Assembly: GCA_029844215.1 (NCBI GenBank)
Contig: CM056736.1
Location: forward strand, 58,961,562-59,025,561
Length of the DNA stretch: 64,000 nucleotides
Source of the DNA: Przewalskia tangutica
Taxonomy: Eukaryota; Streptophyta; Magnoliopsida; Solanales; Solanaceae
Reading direction: 5' to 3'
Positions 32,887 to 45,519 of this stretch are shown here, piece after piece. The first letter of the stretch is position 1, and each line of letters opens with the position of its first letter. The position numbers were made by a program, and so were the translations under genes. The notes beneath the pieces were generated by a model, which had not been told where the DNA came from, ran no database searches, and saw only the letters and a list, made by a program, of their open reading frames with translations.

Positions 32887-35800
32887 TGTCACGACCAGAA
32901 CCCGGGCCCGTGACTGGTGCCTTACCCCGGGCACCCTAGTGATACAACATCAGAGTAATCAGCGGAACATAAAACAAGACATGAAAATATTATGAAGTAA
33001 GAAACAGTAATCTGAGAAAACTTGCCTTTTCGCATATATATAAATCAATTTAAAACCGAACGCTACATCCTTTTTACAACTCGCCCACAAAAGATTACTG
33101 CACTTAAGAATGATACGACAACAATGGCGGACAGGCCCCGCCATACCCCGAATGTAAGTACCTACAACGGCGGACTATACCACCGATAAGCCTCCGAGAA
33201 ACGGAGCTTCCCATACGCCGAATCGTGACCCTAAGAGCGAGGATCAACACCGGTGTACCTCTACCGCGCAGATGAACGCAGCCCCGAAGGAGGTCAAGAC
33301 AACAGTACCAAGTATGTGAAATCAAACTAACATCAGAAATGAAATCATAGTAGTCTATATAAAGCGAGACATGTATGATAACCAAACTACGATCACACAA
33401 GCGCCATGTCAAGTCGTGGACTCACGCCTCAAAGTCATCACAATAGAACCGTGACGGTAAGTACGAAGGCATAGCCGACTACTAAGACCCAGCACCAACA
33501 ATGCCATAAATCAGACACGAGGTCTTTCTGCATCGCACCACATGATCGAAGTTGGCCACTCGCCTCAAGATCAATGCTGCCTAGTCTCGAACATACCGCT
33601 GCTCGCATAAAGCCACATAGGCCCGCATGAGGTATTCTCGCGACGGGGCGCTAACCCCATTCTCCTGGACTACAGCAGCCCGCATAGTCTCAATAGACCG
33701 CATAGTCCCATGGACCGCATAGGGCATCTCGTGACGCTAAACACCCGTAATGATCAACTCGAGCATACCGCTCGCTCCGATAGTCTCACAGACCGCATAG
33801 GTCGATAGACCCGCATCAAGGGTGGAAAGCCCTCGGATAATAAGTCATGGGTATGTGATACAATAACAAGATAACGCTTAACGTTTAACAACGTAAGCAC
33901 AACAAGAATGATCCCCTTACACAACAATCACAAGATACTAACACACGTAGCATCCTAACATGTTTACTTATCAAAATCAACAAGAAAGTATTACAAGGCT
34001 ATCACAAACCAACACAATCAAGTTATTCACACAAGGTACTTTATGCTAACAAGTTCGGGTGTCTATCCCCAAAGTACTTCATACATTAACTCTTTAAAAG
34101 ATCTGTTTCTTTCACAGAAGTCACACAATACCCGTAGTATAAAATAGAGTGACTATCTTTTTAAGTAAACCAAAACACTTCCCTTTATAAAATTCAAGTA
34201 ACAACATTATTTTCCAAACGTTCAAGTTTGCCTAATTTCAGATGCTCTATTTTCTCATTTTCGAAAGGTTTCGTAGTTCATAGTTTTAATCACTTAATGA
34301 TATAATTCTCCTTTAAAACGATTTGAGAAACATATGCCCTATATGTGAGTAGGTTATTCTTGTTTATAACAATCTTATTAAAGCAGCCATGATCTAGGAA
34401 ATATCATTTTGTCTCATCTTAGCTTCTATGCAGATGGAAGTTTCTACTGGTTTTAATAATATTTTATTAGTCAATACATTTTACTTTATTAACGCTGTTG
34501 TGGTTTGTCGATACTCATTTGATTTCCGAAATCAGTAAAACATTATTCCTTTTAAAAACCAAGTACTCATTACTCACGAATGAGGTTTCACACAAAATTC
34601 ATATTAATTTAATTAAGTCAAGTCTCTTATCTTTTAAGATCAAGTCTCTTAACTTCTAAAATCAATAAATCATTCATTTTATCTCTCTTAAGCCGTTATA
34701 CCTAACTTCCCATAAAGCTAGTATAACTCTTAAGCTTTTAAAACCAAGTATTACCCTTCTTTCAAAAACAGTTCTTAATTCTCTTGAAATTCTTCAAGAT
34801 TCTTATTATTCAGGCTTAAGTCAAAAGACATTGCCGTACAACTACGTTCAATTAACACATGTATGTCTACCGTACTATATATATATTCTTTTAAAATATC
34901 ATGCTCAAGAGGATAGGAAGAATCACATACCTCGCGACGATTATCGACTATTTAGCAAAAAGGCTCCACGGCTATAACCCGGCTAGCCTTGTCCACCTTT
35001 CAAGTAGCACATGCTACTCACAGAACATTCAACCTATAAAGGTTATACAGTCTATCAATGTCTAGACTACTCTGTAGATTAAATCTATATACAAGATTCT
35101 ACGGAAAAATTTGGGCAGCCCTTCCCTACCCGTCAAACTTCAAAAGTCTACTGTAATACAGTCCTATGTAAGTACAGTTCAATTCCCTTCTTATATACTT
35201 TCCTTGTATATACTTATACTTATACATCAATAGTAAGTAAACTCAATTACAATAGGGAGACAAGATAATTACCTCGATAAGCCCATAATTATCCAAGTTA
35301 AATGTCGATCCTGAGCAACGCTTAGCTCCTACTCCGGGTGCTCCAACCCGCTCCAAACAACCCTTAGAAGTTCTACGCAACTTCTTCTTAAAACTTCAAC
35401 CAACTGTGAAGATTTTCCCTAGGGTTTCGGTTTGAGACAAAAAGGACATAAGGTAGTATTTCCGGGCTCTACGTATAGAGGTATCTTTGGAATACTACAA
35501 GGTATACGGCTAAGGTATTTTGGGTATAGTAACAATACTTTGGAGAGTATTTCTACCAAGAGGAGGGGTGTATTTATACGAGACAACACCACAACGGGAG
35601 GGGGTGTACCCCTCGGCCAACCCCACTAGGAGGGGGGAACTCTCGGCCAAGGGGGAGGGGCTCTCGGCCAAGGGGGAGGGGCTCTCGGCCAAGGGGCCTC
35701 ACCAAGGGGGGGAGGGGGAGGCTAGGACGAGAACTCAACAAGAGATGGGGGGAGGATTTTTAGACTTAGGAAAGTTTTTGGATGAAGAAGTCTTCAAAGG

Positions 35801-36214
35801 GGGAGGGGTATTTATAGGAAGACCAAGGGTCAAGATCTAGCCAAGTGGGGGGGCAAGTGGAGGGCCAAGATGTGCCCAAGTGCCCCCTAGTCCCTACTCC
35901 TTAAAACCCTCACAAATATCCTACCAACCCTTATCTTGAAATCGTCCCATGTGCCGCCCACCACAACGCCCAATATGAGGGTGACACTTGTCACCCTCCC
36001 GTTGGTCCAAAACATTTCGTCTCTCGGAAAAATCTGCAAAAATTAAAAATGATATAGCCGAAATTTTCCCTTCGCAAGTCTTGTAAAACGTTTCGTCGAA
36101 AAACGACTCTAACCGGGTGTTGTGCACAAAATAATTTCGTCCAAGCCTACTTTAAAGTTCAAACTTTTCTACGTACGTCCTCACGTACATACACTGGAAA
36201 TACGGGGTATAACA
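32887..36214 (-). mobile_element. R7 solo LTR with exact target-site duplication
   Basis: One minus-strand LTR of 3328 bases, from TGTCACGACCAGAACCCGGG to GGGTATAACA, flanked by TAGTT at 32882-32886 and 36215-36219. It is closely related to the R6 LTRs but lacks about 150 bases near 33430 that R6 has. The TATA box is at 35809-35816, and a threefold short repeat GGGGCTCTCGGCCAA lies at about 35640-35700. There is no internal domain, so it arose by LTR-LTR recombination. Confidence 0.95.
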
Positions 36215-36680
36215 TAGTTGAGCTAAGAAAACCACTAGGTTTTCGTGACTTGATTGTGAGATTGTTCCGGATCGGAGAACAAGAGTTTTTGCGCGATAGC
36301 GGGTCGGGTTGCGGACCGATCGCGGGTCAACCCGCGACCTGTATTGTGGAGGGGTCACGAGGGTGTTAGGCCCAAGTTTAGTTAACCAGCGTACGAGTTC
36401 GTGGAAGCGTTCGACCAGTAGTCGGGCCGATGAGGTCAGCCCATCTTGTCTTTCGCCAGACCGTTTACTCGGCAGAGGTTATGCGAGATGATTATGTCAG
36501 GAGGGGTGTAAGGCTGCACGAGGTGCCTACTTTCACCTTATGACGGTGGAGCCCGCCATTTACTGTTCCTTTTTCTCGAAGTATTACGAGCAGGTTAAAC
36601 TCAGTGAGTCTCAAGATCGCATTCGCCTCGCCGGTGTTTGATTTCGGGGTATTGTGAGGATTGTTGCCTCCCTGAGGAGT
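36215..36680 (+). other. R5 internal non-coding sequence with a perfect short palindrome
   Basis: This continues the R5 internal domain. TCGCGGGTCAACCCGCGA at 36320-36337 is an 8-bp perfect stem with a CA loop, shared with R3 and R8. From about 36395 it carries the unidentified segment that is open over 81 codons in R6. Confidence 0.65.
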
Positions 36681-37140
36681 GTTTTATAGCTACCATTTCA
36701 GATTCGGATATCGCCTTATGACGCCTTGTAGGGGCGAAGTATAAGTCACGGCCGATTGGTTCGATGTTGGCAAGGTTCAGATAGTTGGTTCATACTTGTT
36801 TCGGCAGGTTATGGATAGGGTGAAGCTTATCCAGAAGAGGTTATTGGCAGCTCAGAGTCAACAGAAGTCGTGCGGATAATCGGCGACGACGATTGGAGTT
36901 CAGGTTGACGGTGGGTCTTCTTGAAGGTACCACCCCGGAAAGGGTGTGACGAGTTTTGGAAAACAGAGGGAACTTAGCCCGAGTTACTTTGGGCCTTTTC
37001 AGATCATTTGGAAAATAGGCCAAGTTGCCTATAGGTTAGCATTGCCGTCCGACTTAGGAGGCAGTATGTCCGGTCTTTTCGTGTTGCTATGATCAGAAAA
37101 TATCGGAGATCCATCCAGAGTGTTCCCAGTTAATGATGAC
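36681..37140 (+). pseudogene. R5 integrase C-terminal remnant
   Basis: This is the end of a Ty3/gypsy polyprotein with the frame broken in several places. Readable in order are ISPYDAL (end of the catalytic core), GWFDVGKVQIVGS, MDRVKLIQKRLLAAQSQQKS and a stretch matching the strand before the GPF module. Then comes GPFQIIWKIGQVAYRLALP at 36991-37047 and a GDPSRVFP tail near 37107. The GPF motif defines the C-terminal module of chromovirus and related integrases. The zinc-binding N-terminus, the DDE core, reverse transcriptase and protease are all missing. Identity is firm from motif order; function is excluded. Confidence 0.85.
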
Positions 37141-37486
37141 CAAGTTGGAGGTAGTAACCCAGAGTTTTGGAAACTGAAGCAGTAACAGGAATGTGGTAAG
37201 TTATGAGAAATAGTTCGAGTGTGCGAGAAGGGTACGACGAGTAAGGGAAGAAGCGTGCATATGTTGAGAACATAGATGTGATCATTACTTTTGTGAAGTA
37301 AGGGTGCGAAGGGAGTATATTTTAGACCTCGGGTGGGAGTTTTTGTGATGTTAGAGGTAATTCCTCGTGGACTTGAATTAAGTATTTGCGCGTGTGTTAT
37401 TTTATGGCCAGGTGTGGCATGATTGTTTTTCGGAAGCATAGTAGTGAAGACTATACTGGCGCATGTATGTTTTGGGACATAGAAGG
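37141..37486 (+). other. R5 internal 3' tail
   Basis: AT-balanced sequence shared with R3 and R8, from CAAGTTGGAGGTAGTAAC to the block GTGAAGACTATACTGGCGC just before the pre-PPT hairpin. No coding signal. Confidence 0.65.
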
Positions 37487-37521
37487 AACATTCGGGACGA
37501 ATGTTTCTAAGGAGGGGAGAA
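37487..37521 (+). other. R5 pre-PPT hairpin and polypurine tract
   Basis: AACATTCGGGACGAATGTT at 37487-37505 is followed by AAGGAGGGGAGAA up to 37521. The LTR starts at 37522. Confidence 0.9.
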
Positions 37522-40500
37522 TGTTATACCCCGTATTTCCAGAGTATGTACGTGAGGGCGTACGTATAAAAGTTTAAGCCTTAAGTTAGGCAAGGACCGA
37601 AAATTTTGTGCACAACCCCCGAAAGGAATCGTTTTTCGACGAAACGTTTTACAAAACTTGCGAAGGGAAAATTCCGGCTATGTCATTTATAATTTTTGCG
37701 GATTTTTCCGAGAGATGAAATATTTTGGACCAACGAGAGGGCGACACTTGTCACCCTCAAGTTGGCGGATTCTTGGCCGATTGGTGCACGTTTTTGTGCC
37801 ATGTTTTGTGGCCTAAACCATGGGTCAATGTTTGTGAGGGATTTGTGGAGTAGGGTTAGGGTGCACTTGGGCAAATCTTAACCCTCCACTTGCCCCCCAC
37901 TTGGCTTGATCATGGCCATTTAATTCCCTATAAATACCCCCATTTGTTGAAGACTTTCTTTATCCCTCAAACACTTTCTAAGTCTTGAAAGCCCTCTCCC
38001 CCTTTGTAGGCTCTCGTCCAAAATGCATCCCCCTTCCCCCTTTCGTGAGGCCCTCGCCGAGAGATATCTCACTCCTAGTGGTGTTGGCCGAGACACCCCC
38101 CTTGCCTAATTGTTATCGTAAAATAACCCCCCCCTCCTCTTGGTAGAAAAGTACTCTCCAAGTATTGTTACTATACCAAAATACCTTAGCCTTATACCTT
38201 GTAGTATTCCAAAGATACCTCTATACGTAGAGCCCGAAAATACTACCTTATGTCCTTTTGGTCTCAAACCGAAACCCTAAGGAAAATCTTCATAGTTGGT
38301 TGAAGTGCTAAGTAGAAGTTGTTTGGGAACTTCTAAGGGTTGTTTGGAGCGGGTTGGAGCACCCAGAGTAGGAGCTAAACGTTGCTCAGGATCGACATTT
38401 AAACTTGGATAATTTTGGGCTTATCGAGGTAAATACTCTTGTCCTTATATTGTAATTGGAAATTACATACTGTAGTAGTATAGAAATGAATATAAGATTC
38501 ATAGAAGAGAGTTGAACTGTAATAGAAGGATATTACAGAAAAGACTTGAACTGAAATCACATCAGAAGAATATTAAAGAAGAAGTTTGAACTGTACTTAC
38601 ATAGGACTGTATTTACAGTAGACTTGTGAAGTTTGACGGGTAGGGAAGTGCTGCCCAATTTTCCGTAGAATAGAGAAGACTACTGCTTAGAATGTTCTAC
38701 AGAGTAGTCTAGACATTGATAGACTTATTTAACCGTTATAGGTTGAAGTACTGCGAGTAGCGTGATCTACTTGGAAGGTGGACAAGGCTAGCCGGGTAAT
38801 AGCGGTGGAGCGTTTTGCTAATTGTCGATAATCGTCGAGAGGTATGTGATTCTTCCTATCCTCTTGAGCATGATATTTTAAAAGAATATATAGTACGGTA
38901 GACGTACGTGTGTTAACTGAACGTAGTTTTACGGCAATGTCTTTTGACTTAAGCCTGAATAATAAGAATCTTGAAGTATTTCAAAGGAATTAAGAAACCT
39001 TTTTGAAAGAAGAGAAATGCTTGGTTTTAAAAGCTTAAGAGTTATACTAGCTTTATGGGAAGTTAGGTATAACGACTTAAGAGAGATAAAAAGAATGGTT
39101 TATTGATTTTAGAAGTTAAGAGACTTGATCTTAAAAGATAAGAGACTTGACTTAATTGAATTAATATGAATTTTGTTAAAAAGTGTGAAACCTCATTCGT
39201 GAGTAATAAGTACTTGGTTTTTAAAAGGAATAATGTTTTACTGATTTTGGAAATCAGAACAAGTATCGAACAAACCACAGCAGTGCTAATAAAGGGAAAT
39301 GTATTGACTAATAAAGTATTATGAAAACCAGTAGAAACCTCCATCTGCATAGAAGCTAAGATGAGACAAAATGATATTACATTTCCTAGATCATGGCTGC
39401 TTTAATAAGATTGTTATAAACAAGAATAACCTACTCACACATAAGGCTTATGTTTCTCAAATCGTATTAAAGGAGAATTATATTATTAAGTGATTAAAAC
39501 TATGAACTACGAAACCTTTCGAAAATGAGAAACTTGAGCATTTGAAATTAGGCAAACTTGAACGTTTGGAAAATAATGTTGTTACTTGATTTTACAAAGG
39601 GAAGTGTTTTGGTTTACTTAAAAAGATAGTCACTCTATTTTTATACTACGGGTATTGTGTGACTTTTGCGAAAGAAACGGATCTTTTAACGAGTTATTGT
39701 ATGAAGTACTTTGGGGATAAAAACCCGAACTTGCTAACATAAAGTAGAGAGTACCTTGTGTGAATAACTTGATTGTGTTGGTTTGTGATAGCCTTGTAAT
39801 ACTTTCTTGTTGATTTGATAAGTAAACATGTTAGGATGCTACGTGTGTTAGTATCTTGTGATGTTTGTGTAAAGGGGTTTCCCTTGTTGTGCTTATGTTG
39901 TTTAACGATAAGCTATTATGTTAGTATTATATCACTCACCTCTTGACATGATTCCGGTTAAGCCGCTTCACGCGGTAGACTCAGCGGTCTGTGTGACCTA
40001 TGATTCGAGAATACCTACGCGTGTCTGTGTGACCTATGCGAGCTACGAGAGTTCCGTGTTAGTGTGCGGTTATACCTACGCGGTCTATGTGGGCTACGCG
40101 GATTGCGAGTCGGGACGCCGGGAGTAGATACTCGATGTGGGAATACCTCATGCGGCCATTGGAGTGGCCTCGCGAGTGCGGGAAGTTCCAGGACTAGACG
40201 CGCACATTAGATACTGCGAGCGAGTGGCCAGCTTCGATCATGTGGCGGTCTAGACAGATCTCATGATACAGTTTATGACCTTGTCGGTACTGTGGGTTTT
40301 AGTAGTCGGTTATGCCTTCGTACTTACCCCAGACGGTTTTATTATGACACAGTGGGACACGTGTTCATGTGTATTCCTTGGTGCTTTTATATCATAGATC
40401 GCCAAGCTGGCGGAAGGTATTCCACGCATGATTGATGTTGTGGGCGTGAGACCCATAGTTATATTTGAGTGATGACTTTGAGGCGTGAGTCACGACTTGA

Positions 40501-40570
40501 TACGATCGCTATTTATTGTGAACTGTAGTTTGGTTATCATATATGTCTCCTGCTTTATATAGACTACTAT
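37522..40570 (+). mobile_element. R5 3' LTR, piece 1
   Basis: Starts TGTTATACCCCGTATTTCC. It is nearly identical to 18608-21377, including the palindrome GAGGGCGACACTTGTCACCCTC at about 37737-37758 and the TATA box at 37929-37936. It is interrupted after ACTAT at 40570 by R8. Confidence 0.93.
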
Positions 40571-43500
40571 TGTTATACCCCGTATTTTCAGAGTATGTAC
40601 GTAAGGACGTACGTAGAAAATTTGAAACTTGTACTAAGGCTTGGCCGAATTAATTTTGTTCACACCCGGTTAGAGTCGTTTTTAGACGCAACGTTTTGAC
40701 AGCTTTAGTATGGGAAGTTACGGCGATGTCAATTTTAATTTTTGCGGATTTTTGCGAGAGACGAAACATTTTGGACAATGAGAGGCGACACTTGTCACCC
40801 TCGAGTTGGTGGAGTGATGGGCGGTAGCTTGGCCGAAAGGTGTGCATTAGTTGGTAGGATATTTTTTTGTGTTGATTGATAAGTGGGACCCACACACACT
40901 TGTCTAAATCTTGGCCCTACACTTGCCTTGCACTTGGCATGATCTTGGCCATTGGTTGGCCTTCACTTGACCTATAAATACCCCCCCCCCCTAGCCTAGT
41001 TGCTTTCGTATAATACCCCCCCTTTGGTGGGATAGAAATACTCACCAAGTATTGTTATAATGCCCAAATACCTTAGCCTTATACCTTGTAGTATTCTAAG
41101 GTTATACCTATACGAAAAGCCCAAATACTATTATACTTCCCGTCTCACACCAAACCGAAACCCTAAGGAAAATCTCCATGGTTTGTTGGAGTAGTATGTA
41201 GAAGTTGGTTAGAACTTCTAAGGGTAGTTTGGAGCGGTTGAGCGCGGAGTTGAGCTAAACGATTGCCCGGGATCGACTTTAACTAGGATAATTATGGGCT
41301 TATCGAGGTAATTATCTTGTCCTCTATTGTAATTGGAAATTACATATTGTTAGAATATATAGTTGAAGTATACTATATATAGTAATCGAACGTAGTTATC
41401 GGCAATGTCTTTTGACTTAAGCCCGAATAATACTTACAGCAATGTCTTCGCGACTTAAGCCCGAATTTAAAGAATATCGAATCGAATCAGTAATTACATA
41501 GGATCAGACATGAGACTTGTGTAGTAGTCTTGTGGAGTAGAATTGTACCCGTCGGGTTAGATGTATGAACCCCGGTTGGCTTGATAGCCCCGATAGAGAG
41601 GAGATTTACGCGGTTGCGGGGGAGGTGCCGAATTTTACGTAGAATGTTCTACGGGGATCTAAATGTTAATGAGCGCCTTGTGGCCTTATAGGTTGAAGTA
41701 CTACGTGTGGCGCGATCTACTGGGCTTAAAGGAGTAGCCGGTTGGAAGTACTGAGCGTTTTGCTATTAGTCGATACTCGTCGCGAGGTATGTGAACCTCT
41801 TCCTATCTCTTCTAGCATGATATGTGTGAACTATGAAGTCACGGTGACGACGTGCTAAACGTATTTGATTGGTTTAAAACATAAAGTGTTATAACGGCTT
41901 TATGGGAAGTTGGTTATAACGACTTTATGTTGGTAAGAAAATACTTGTGGTCTTTAAAAGGTAAATCGATTTGAACTATAAGCGCTTGTTATGTGTTAAT
42001 AAAGAACTTGAAGTATTTCAAAAGATTTTGAATCATTTTGAAAGAAGTAATACTTGATTTTTGACAAACCTAAGAGTTATACTAGCTTTATGGGAAGTTA
42101 GGTATAACGGCTTAAGAATGTTTCTTGATTTGAAATCGAATGTGTATCGACAAACCATCTGCAGCGTTAAAAGGAAATGTTTTGACTAATTAAGTATTAT
42201 TAAAACCAATAGAAACTTCCATCCGCATAGAAGCTAAGATAAGACAAAATGATATTTCCTAGATCACTATCTTTGTAATAAGATTGTTATAAACAAGAAT
42301 ATCCTACTCACATATAAGACTTATGTTTCTGATTGTTTAAAAGAGAATTATATTCTTAAATGAATAAGACTATGAACTACTGAAACCTTTCTAAAATAAG
42401 AAACGTGAACATTTGAAATTAGGCAAACTTGACGTTTGGAAAATAATGTTGTTACTTGATTTTACAAAGGTAAGTGTTTTGGTTTATTTAAAAAGATACC
42501 ACTCTATTTTATACTACGGTATTGTGTGACTTATGTGAAAGCAACGGATCTTTTAAAAGATTTAATGTATGAAGTACTTTAGGGGTAGATACCCGAACTT
42601 GTTAGCTTAAAGTACCTTGTGTGTATAACTTGATTGTGTTGGTTTGTGATAGCCTTGTAATACTTTCTTGTTGATTGATAAGTAAACATGTTAGGATGCT
42701 ACGTGTGTTAGTATCTTGTGTGATCGTGATGTAAGGGGGTCATTCTTGTTGTGCTTACGTTGTTAAACGTTAAGCCCGGTTAATCGTTATTGTATCACAT
42801 ACCCCTTTGACTTATTATACCGAGGGCTTGCCACCCTTGATGCGGGTCTATACGGCCTATGCAGTCCTTGTGACTATGCGGAGTGCGGTAGCTCCAGGAT
42901 TGATCATTCCGGGTGTTTAGCCTGATGCGGGGGATTCCTTATGCGGTCTGTTGAGACTATGCGGTCTTTTGAGACTATGCGGGCTGCGGGAGCCTAGGCG
43001 GATACCGAGGGTTATTTGCCGCTTCGACGCGGGTATACCTCGCGGTGCAGGACCGTGATTCGAGGAATACCTCATGCGGGTGCGTGGGTGACCTATGCGA
43101 GTGCGAGAGTTCGAGTGGATAGACGCGCACATTGATATTGCGCGAGTGGCGGCCCGACATGTGGTGCGGTCAGAAAGACCTCGGATACGATTTGTGGTAT
43201 TTTTGGTGCGTGGTCTTAGTAGTCGGCTATGCCTTCGTACTTGCCCCGCACGGTTTTATTGTGATAACTTTGAGGCGTGAGTCACGACTTGACACGATCG
43301 CTATTTATTGTGAATCGTAGTTCGTTATCATACATGTCTCCCGCTTTATATAGACTACTATGATTTCATTTACGTGATTTATTTTCGCCACATACTGGTA
43401 CTGTTATCGACCTCCCCGGGGCCGCGTTCATGCCGCAGTAAAGGTACACCGCCGTTGATCCTCGCTCTAGGTCACGATTCGGCGTTTGGGAAAGCTCCGT

Positions 43501-43810
43501 TTCTCGGAGGCTTATCTCGTATAGTCCTGTCGTTGTAGGTATTTACATTCGTGGTATGGCGGGCCCCGTCCCGCCATTGTTGTCGTATCATTTCGTAAGT
43601 GCGTAGAAATCTTTGTAGGCGTGGAGTTGTAAAAAGGATTAAACTGTTCATTTGTAGGAGTTGTTATTTATATATACGCCAAAGGCAAGTTTTCTCGACA
43701 TCGTTTTGTACTTCATTTGTTTCATGTATGTGTTTTATGTTCCGATTACACTGATGTTGTATCACTAGGGTGCCCGGTAAGGCACGACCACGCCCGATTC
43801 GGTCGTGACA
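40571..43810 (+). mobile_element. R8 5' LTR
   Basis: 3240 bases, from TGTTATACCCCGTATTTTC to TTCGGTCGTGACA. The TATA box is at 40973-40980 and is followed at once by a C-run. About 160 bases that the 3' LTR has at 46890-47050 are missing here, a deletion between C-rich ends. Two blocks with TTATGGGAAGTT between TTATA(A)C motifs lie at about 41887-41928 and 42070-42113. Confidence 0.95.
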
Positions 43811-43814
43811 AAAG

Positions 43815-43825
43815 TGGTATCGAGC
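43815..43825 (+). other. R8 primer-binding site (contracted)
   Basis: TGGTATCGAGCG differs from TGGTATCAGAGCAG in R5 by loss of the A in two CAG triplets. Confidence 0.75.
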
Positions 43826-43869
43826 GATTAATCCTCGGAAAGTGTCTACGCATCAGATCCAGAGAGTCT

Positions 43870-43904
43870 TGATTATCGGTGTGTTTGCACCACATCAATA
43901 ATCG
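43870..43904 (+). other. R8 leader hairpin
   Basis: TGATTATCGGTGTG pairs with CACATCAATAATC (one G-U pair) around the loop TTTGCAC. The position and stem are as in the other elements. Confidence 0.6.
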
Positions 43905-44009
43905 TGAGGCTATAGGTATTTAGGATTGGTTTCTATTCTTCTCACTCGAGATCGTGCCTTAGAGCCGTGTTGTAAGTTGACCCTCCGACGAAATTATTTC
44001 CTTATCGTT

Positions 44010-44725
44010 ATGCCTCCGCGTAGGGCAAACCCGCCCGGGAGGGCAAGGCAAAGGCGAGCCGCGAGTAGAGTTCGAGAGGGTTACGAGGGCACAGCCCAAT
44101 CATCACCGAGTTAGGTGCTTCATTCGGGATTTCTGCGACATCACTAGCCCCAAGAAAGTTTAGCACGGCGCGGCAGTTCCTATCGCGCCATGATATTTGA
44201 ACCTTCGCCCACGACGAGAACAGAGAATATGGATTGCAAAGAGGCGACCACATTAGCTATAGATTTGGCTACCGCAGAGTATACCGATGTACCGCGAGTC
44301 TTGAGGACTATCTAAAAGAGGTTGTACAAGAGTAATTCTTGATTGGGCTTGAGCATGGCACGTATGCGGGCTTATGCGCAGCAGCCGAGAAGCGTAGATC
44401 GACGCGTTAACGGGCGACGAGGAGGGCGTGAGCGGAAGGTCCTTGGTAAATTTCGAGGCAAGTCGAATCAACAGCAGATTTGATATGAACATCCACAATG
44501 CAGAGTGGTCTTCCACGGATTTCAGGAAGTTCGGCGTATGCAGGAGTTGGTTAGAACTCCGTGGCTTCCGTTCATTGGCGCACGCCATCCCGGAATGTCG
44601 TCTTTAGTCGGTACTTGTTGTACTATGACCGTCGTGGTCCGTGTCGAAGAGTGTCCTCAGGAGGACTTAGCCTTCGGATCGGTGGGTAGTTTGTCATCTC
44701 TCACGGCATGCGCCTCACGGGCGTT
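44010..44725 (+). pseudogene. gag: R8 gag, broken, capsid missing
   Basis: The start MPPRRANPPGRARQRRAASR is well kept for about 35 residues, and then the frame is lost. Pieces homologous to R6 follow: a DCKEATT(L)AIDLAT-like stretch near 44235, LSMARMRAY near 44350, and a degraded knuckle near 44606-44650 that has lost cysteine and histidine positions through small gaps. No capsid core is present. Gaps in CAG/CTG contexts are frequent, so part of the damage may be technical. Confidence 0.7.
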
Positions 44726-45519
44726 TGATTAGAACGACTAAGGGAGTGAAACAATGAATTCTGGTGTAAATCCTTAACCCTCTAGAGATCAGTATGTGTG
44801 ATAAGATGGGTATATCATAAGTGCTATGTTCTGATAGCGGTGTTTTAAAATTGTCATTAGAAATCTTGGTTAGTTAACCAAGTAAGATTTTGGGGATAGA
44901 GAAGGTGTGAGCCTTAGAGTTTTATACGTAGAGACCTTAGAGGTAAGGCCATCTCGAGAAGGGGTAGTGTTATGTTTGATCCTTATCGGAGTGCATAGTG
45001 CACGTGATCTATGTTTGGGGATAAGTCCCTGAGTGGTGTGGAATGAAAGAGGGTAGTTGAGCTAAGAAGACCGCTAGGTTTTCGTAACATAATTAGTGAG
45101 ATTGTTCGGATCGAGCTAGTATTGTGCAAGGCCGGGTCGGGTTGAGGCTATATTGCGGGTCAACCCGCGGCATGTTTTGGTGGGGTCGGTTGTGGTGGTC
45201 CCGCCTGTGATAGGGTCACGAGGGTGTTAGGCTCAAGTTTAGTTAACCAAAGATACGAGTTCGTGGATGCGTTTCAACCAAAGAGTCGCCGATGGGGCAG
45301 CCCATCGTGTTCGTCGGTCAGGACCATTTACTCGGCTGTGTTGAGATATCGGAAAGGTTGTAAGGCTGCACGGGGTGCCTACCTTCACCTTATGACGCAT
45401 AGCCAGTGGTACCACTGCTTTTGTTTACGAAGTTTTACCAGCAGGTTAAGAACTCGGTGAGTCTCAAATCGCATTCGCCTCTGCCGGTGTGTGTATTTCG
45501 AGGTAGTTGCTGGGATTGT
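44726..45519 (+). other. R8 internal non-coding region and unidentified conserved segment
   Basis: It opens with the shared TCCTTAACCCTCTAGAGAT block and carries GCGGGTCAACCCGCG near 45165. From about 45260 to 45500 it has DNA homologous to the unidentified R6 segment at 25571-25816. Confidence 0.6.

Noticed and set aside
36215..37521. A functional integrase or complete pol in R5
   Set aside because: Only the end of the catalytic core and the C-terminal GPF module remain, in broken frames. The DDE residues and all upstream pol domains are absent.
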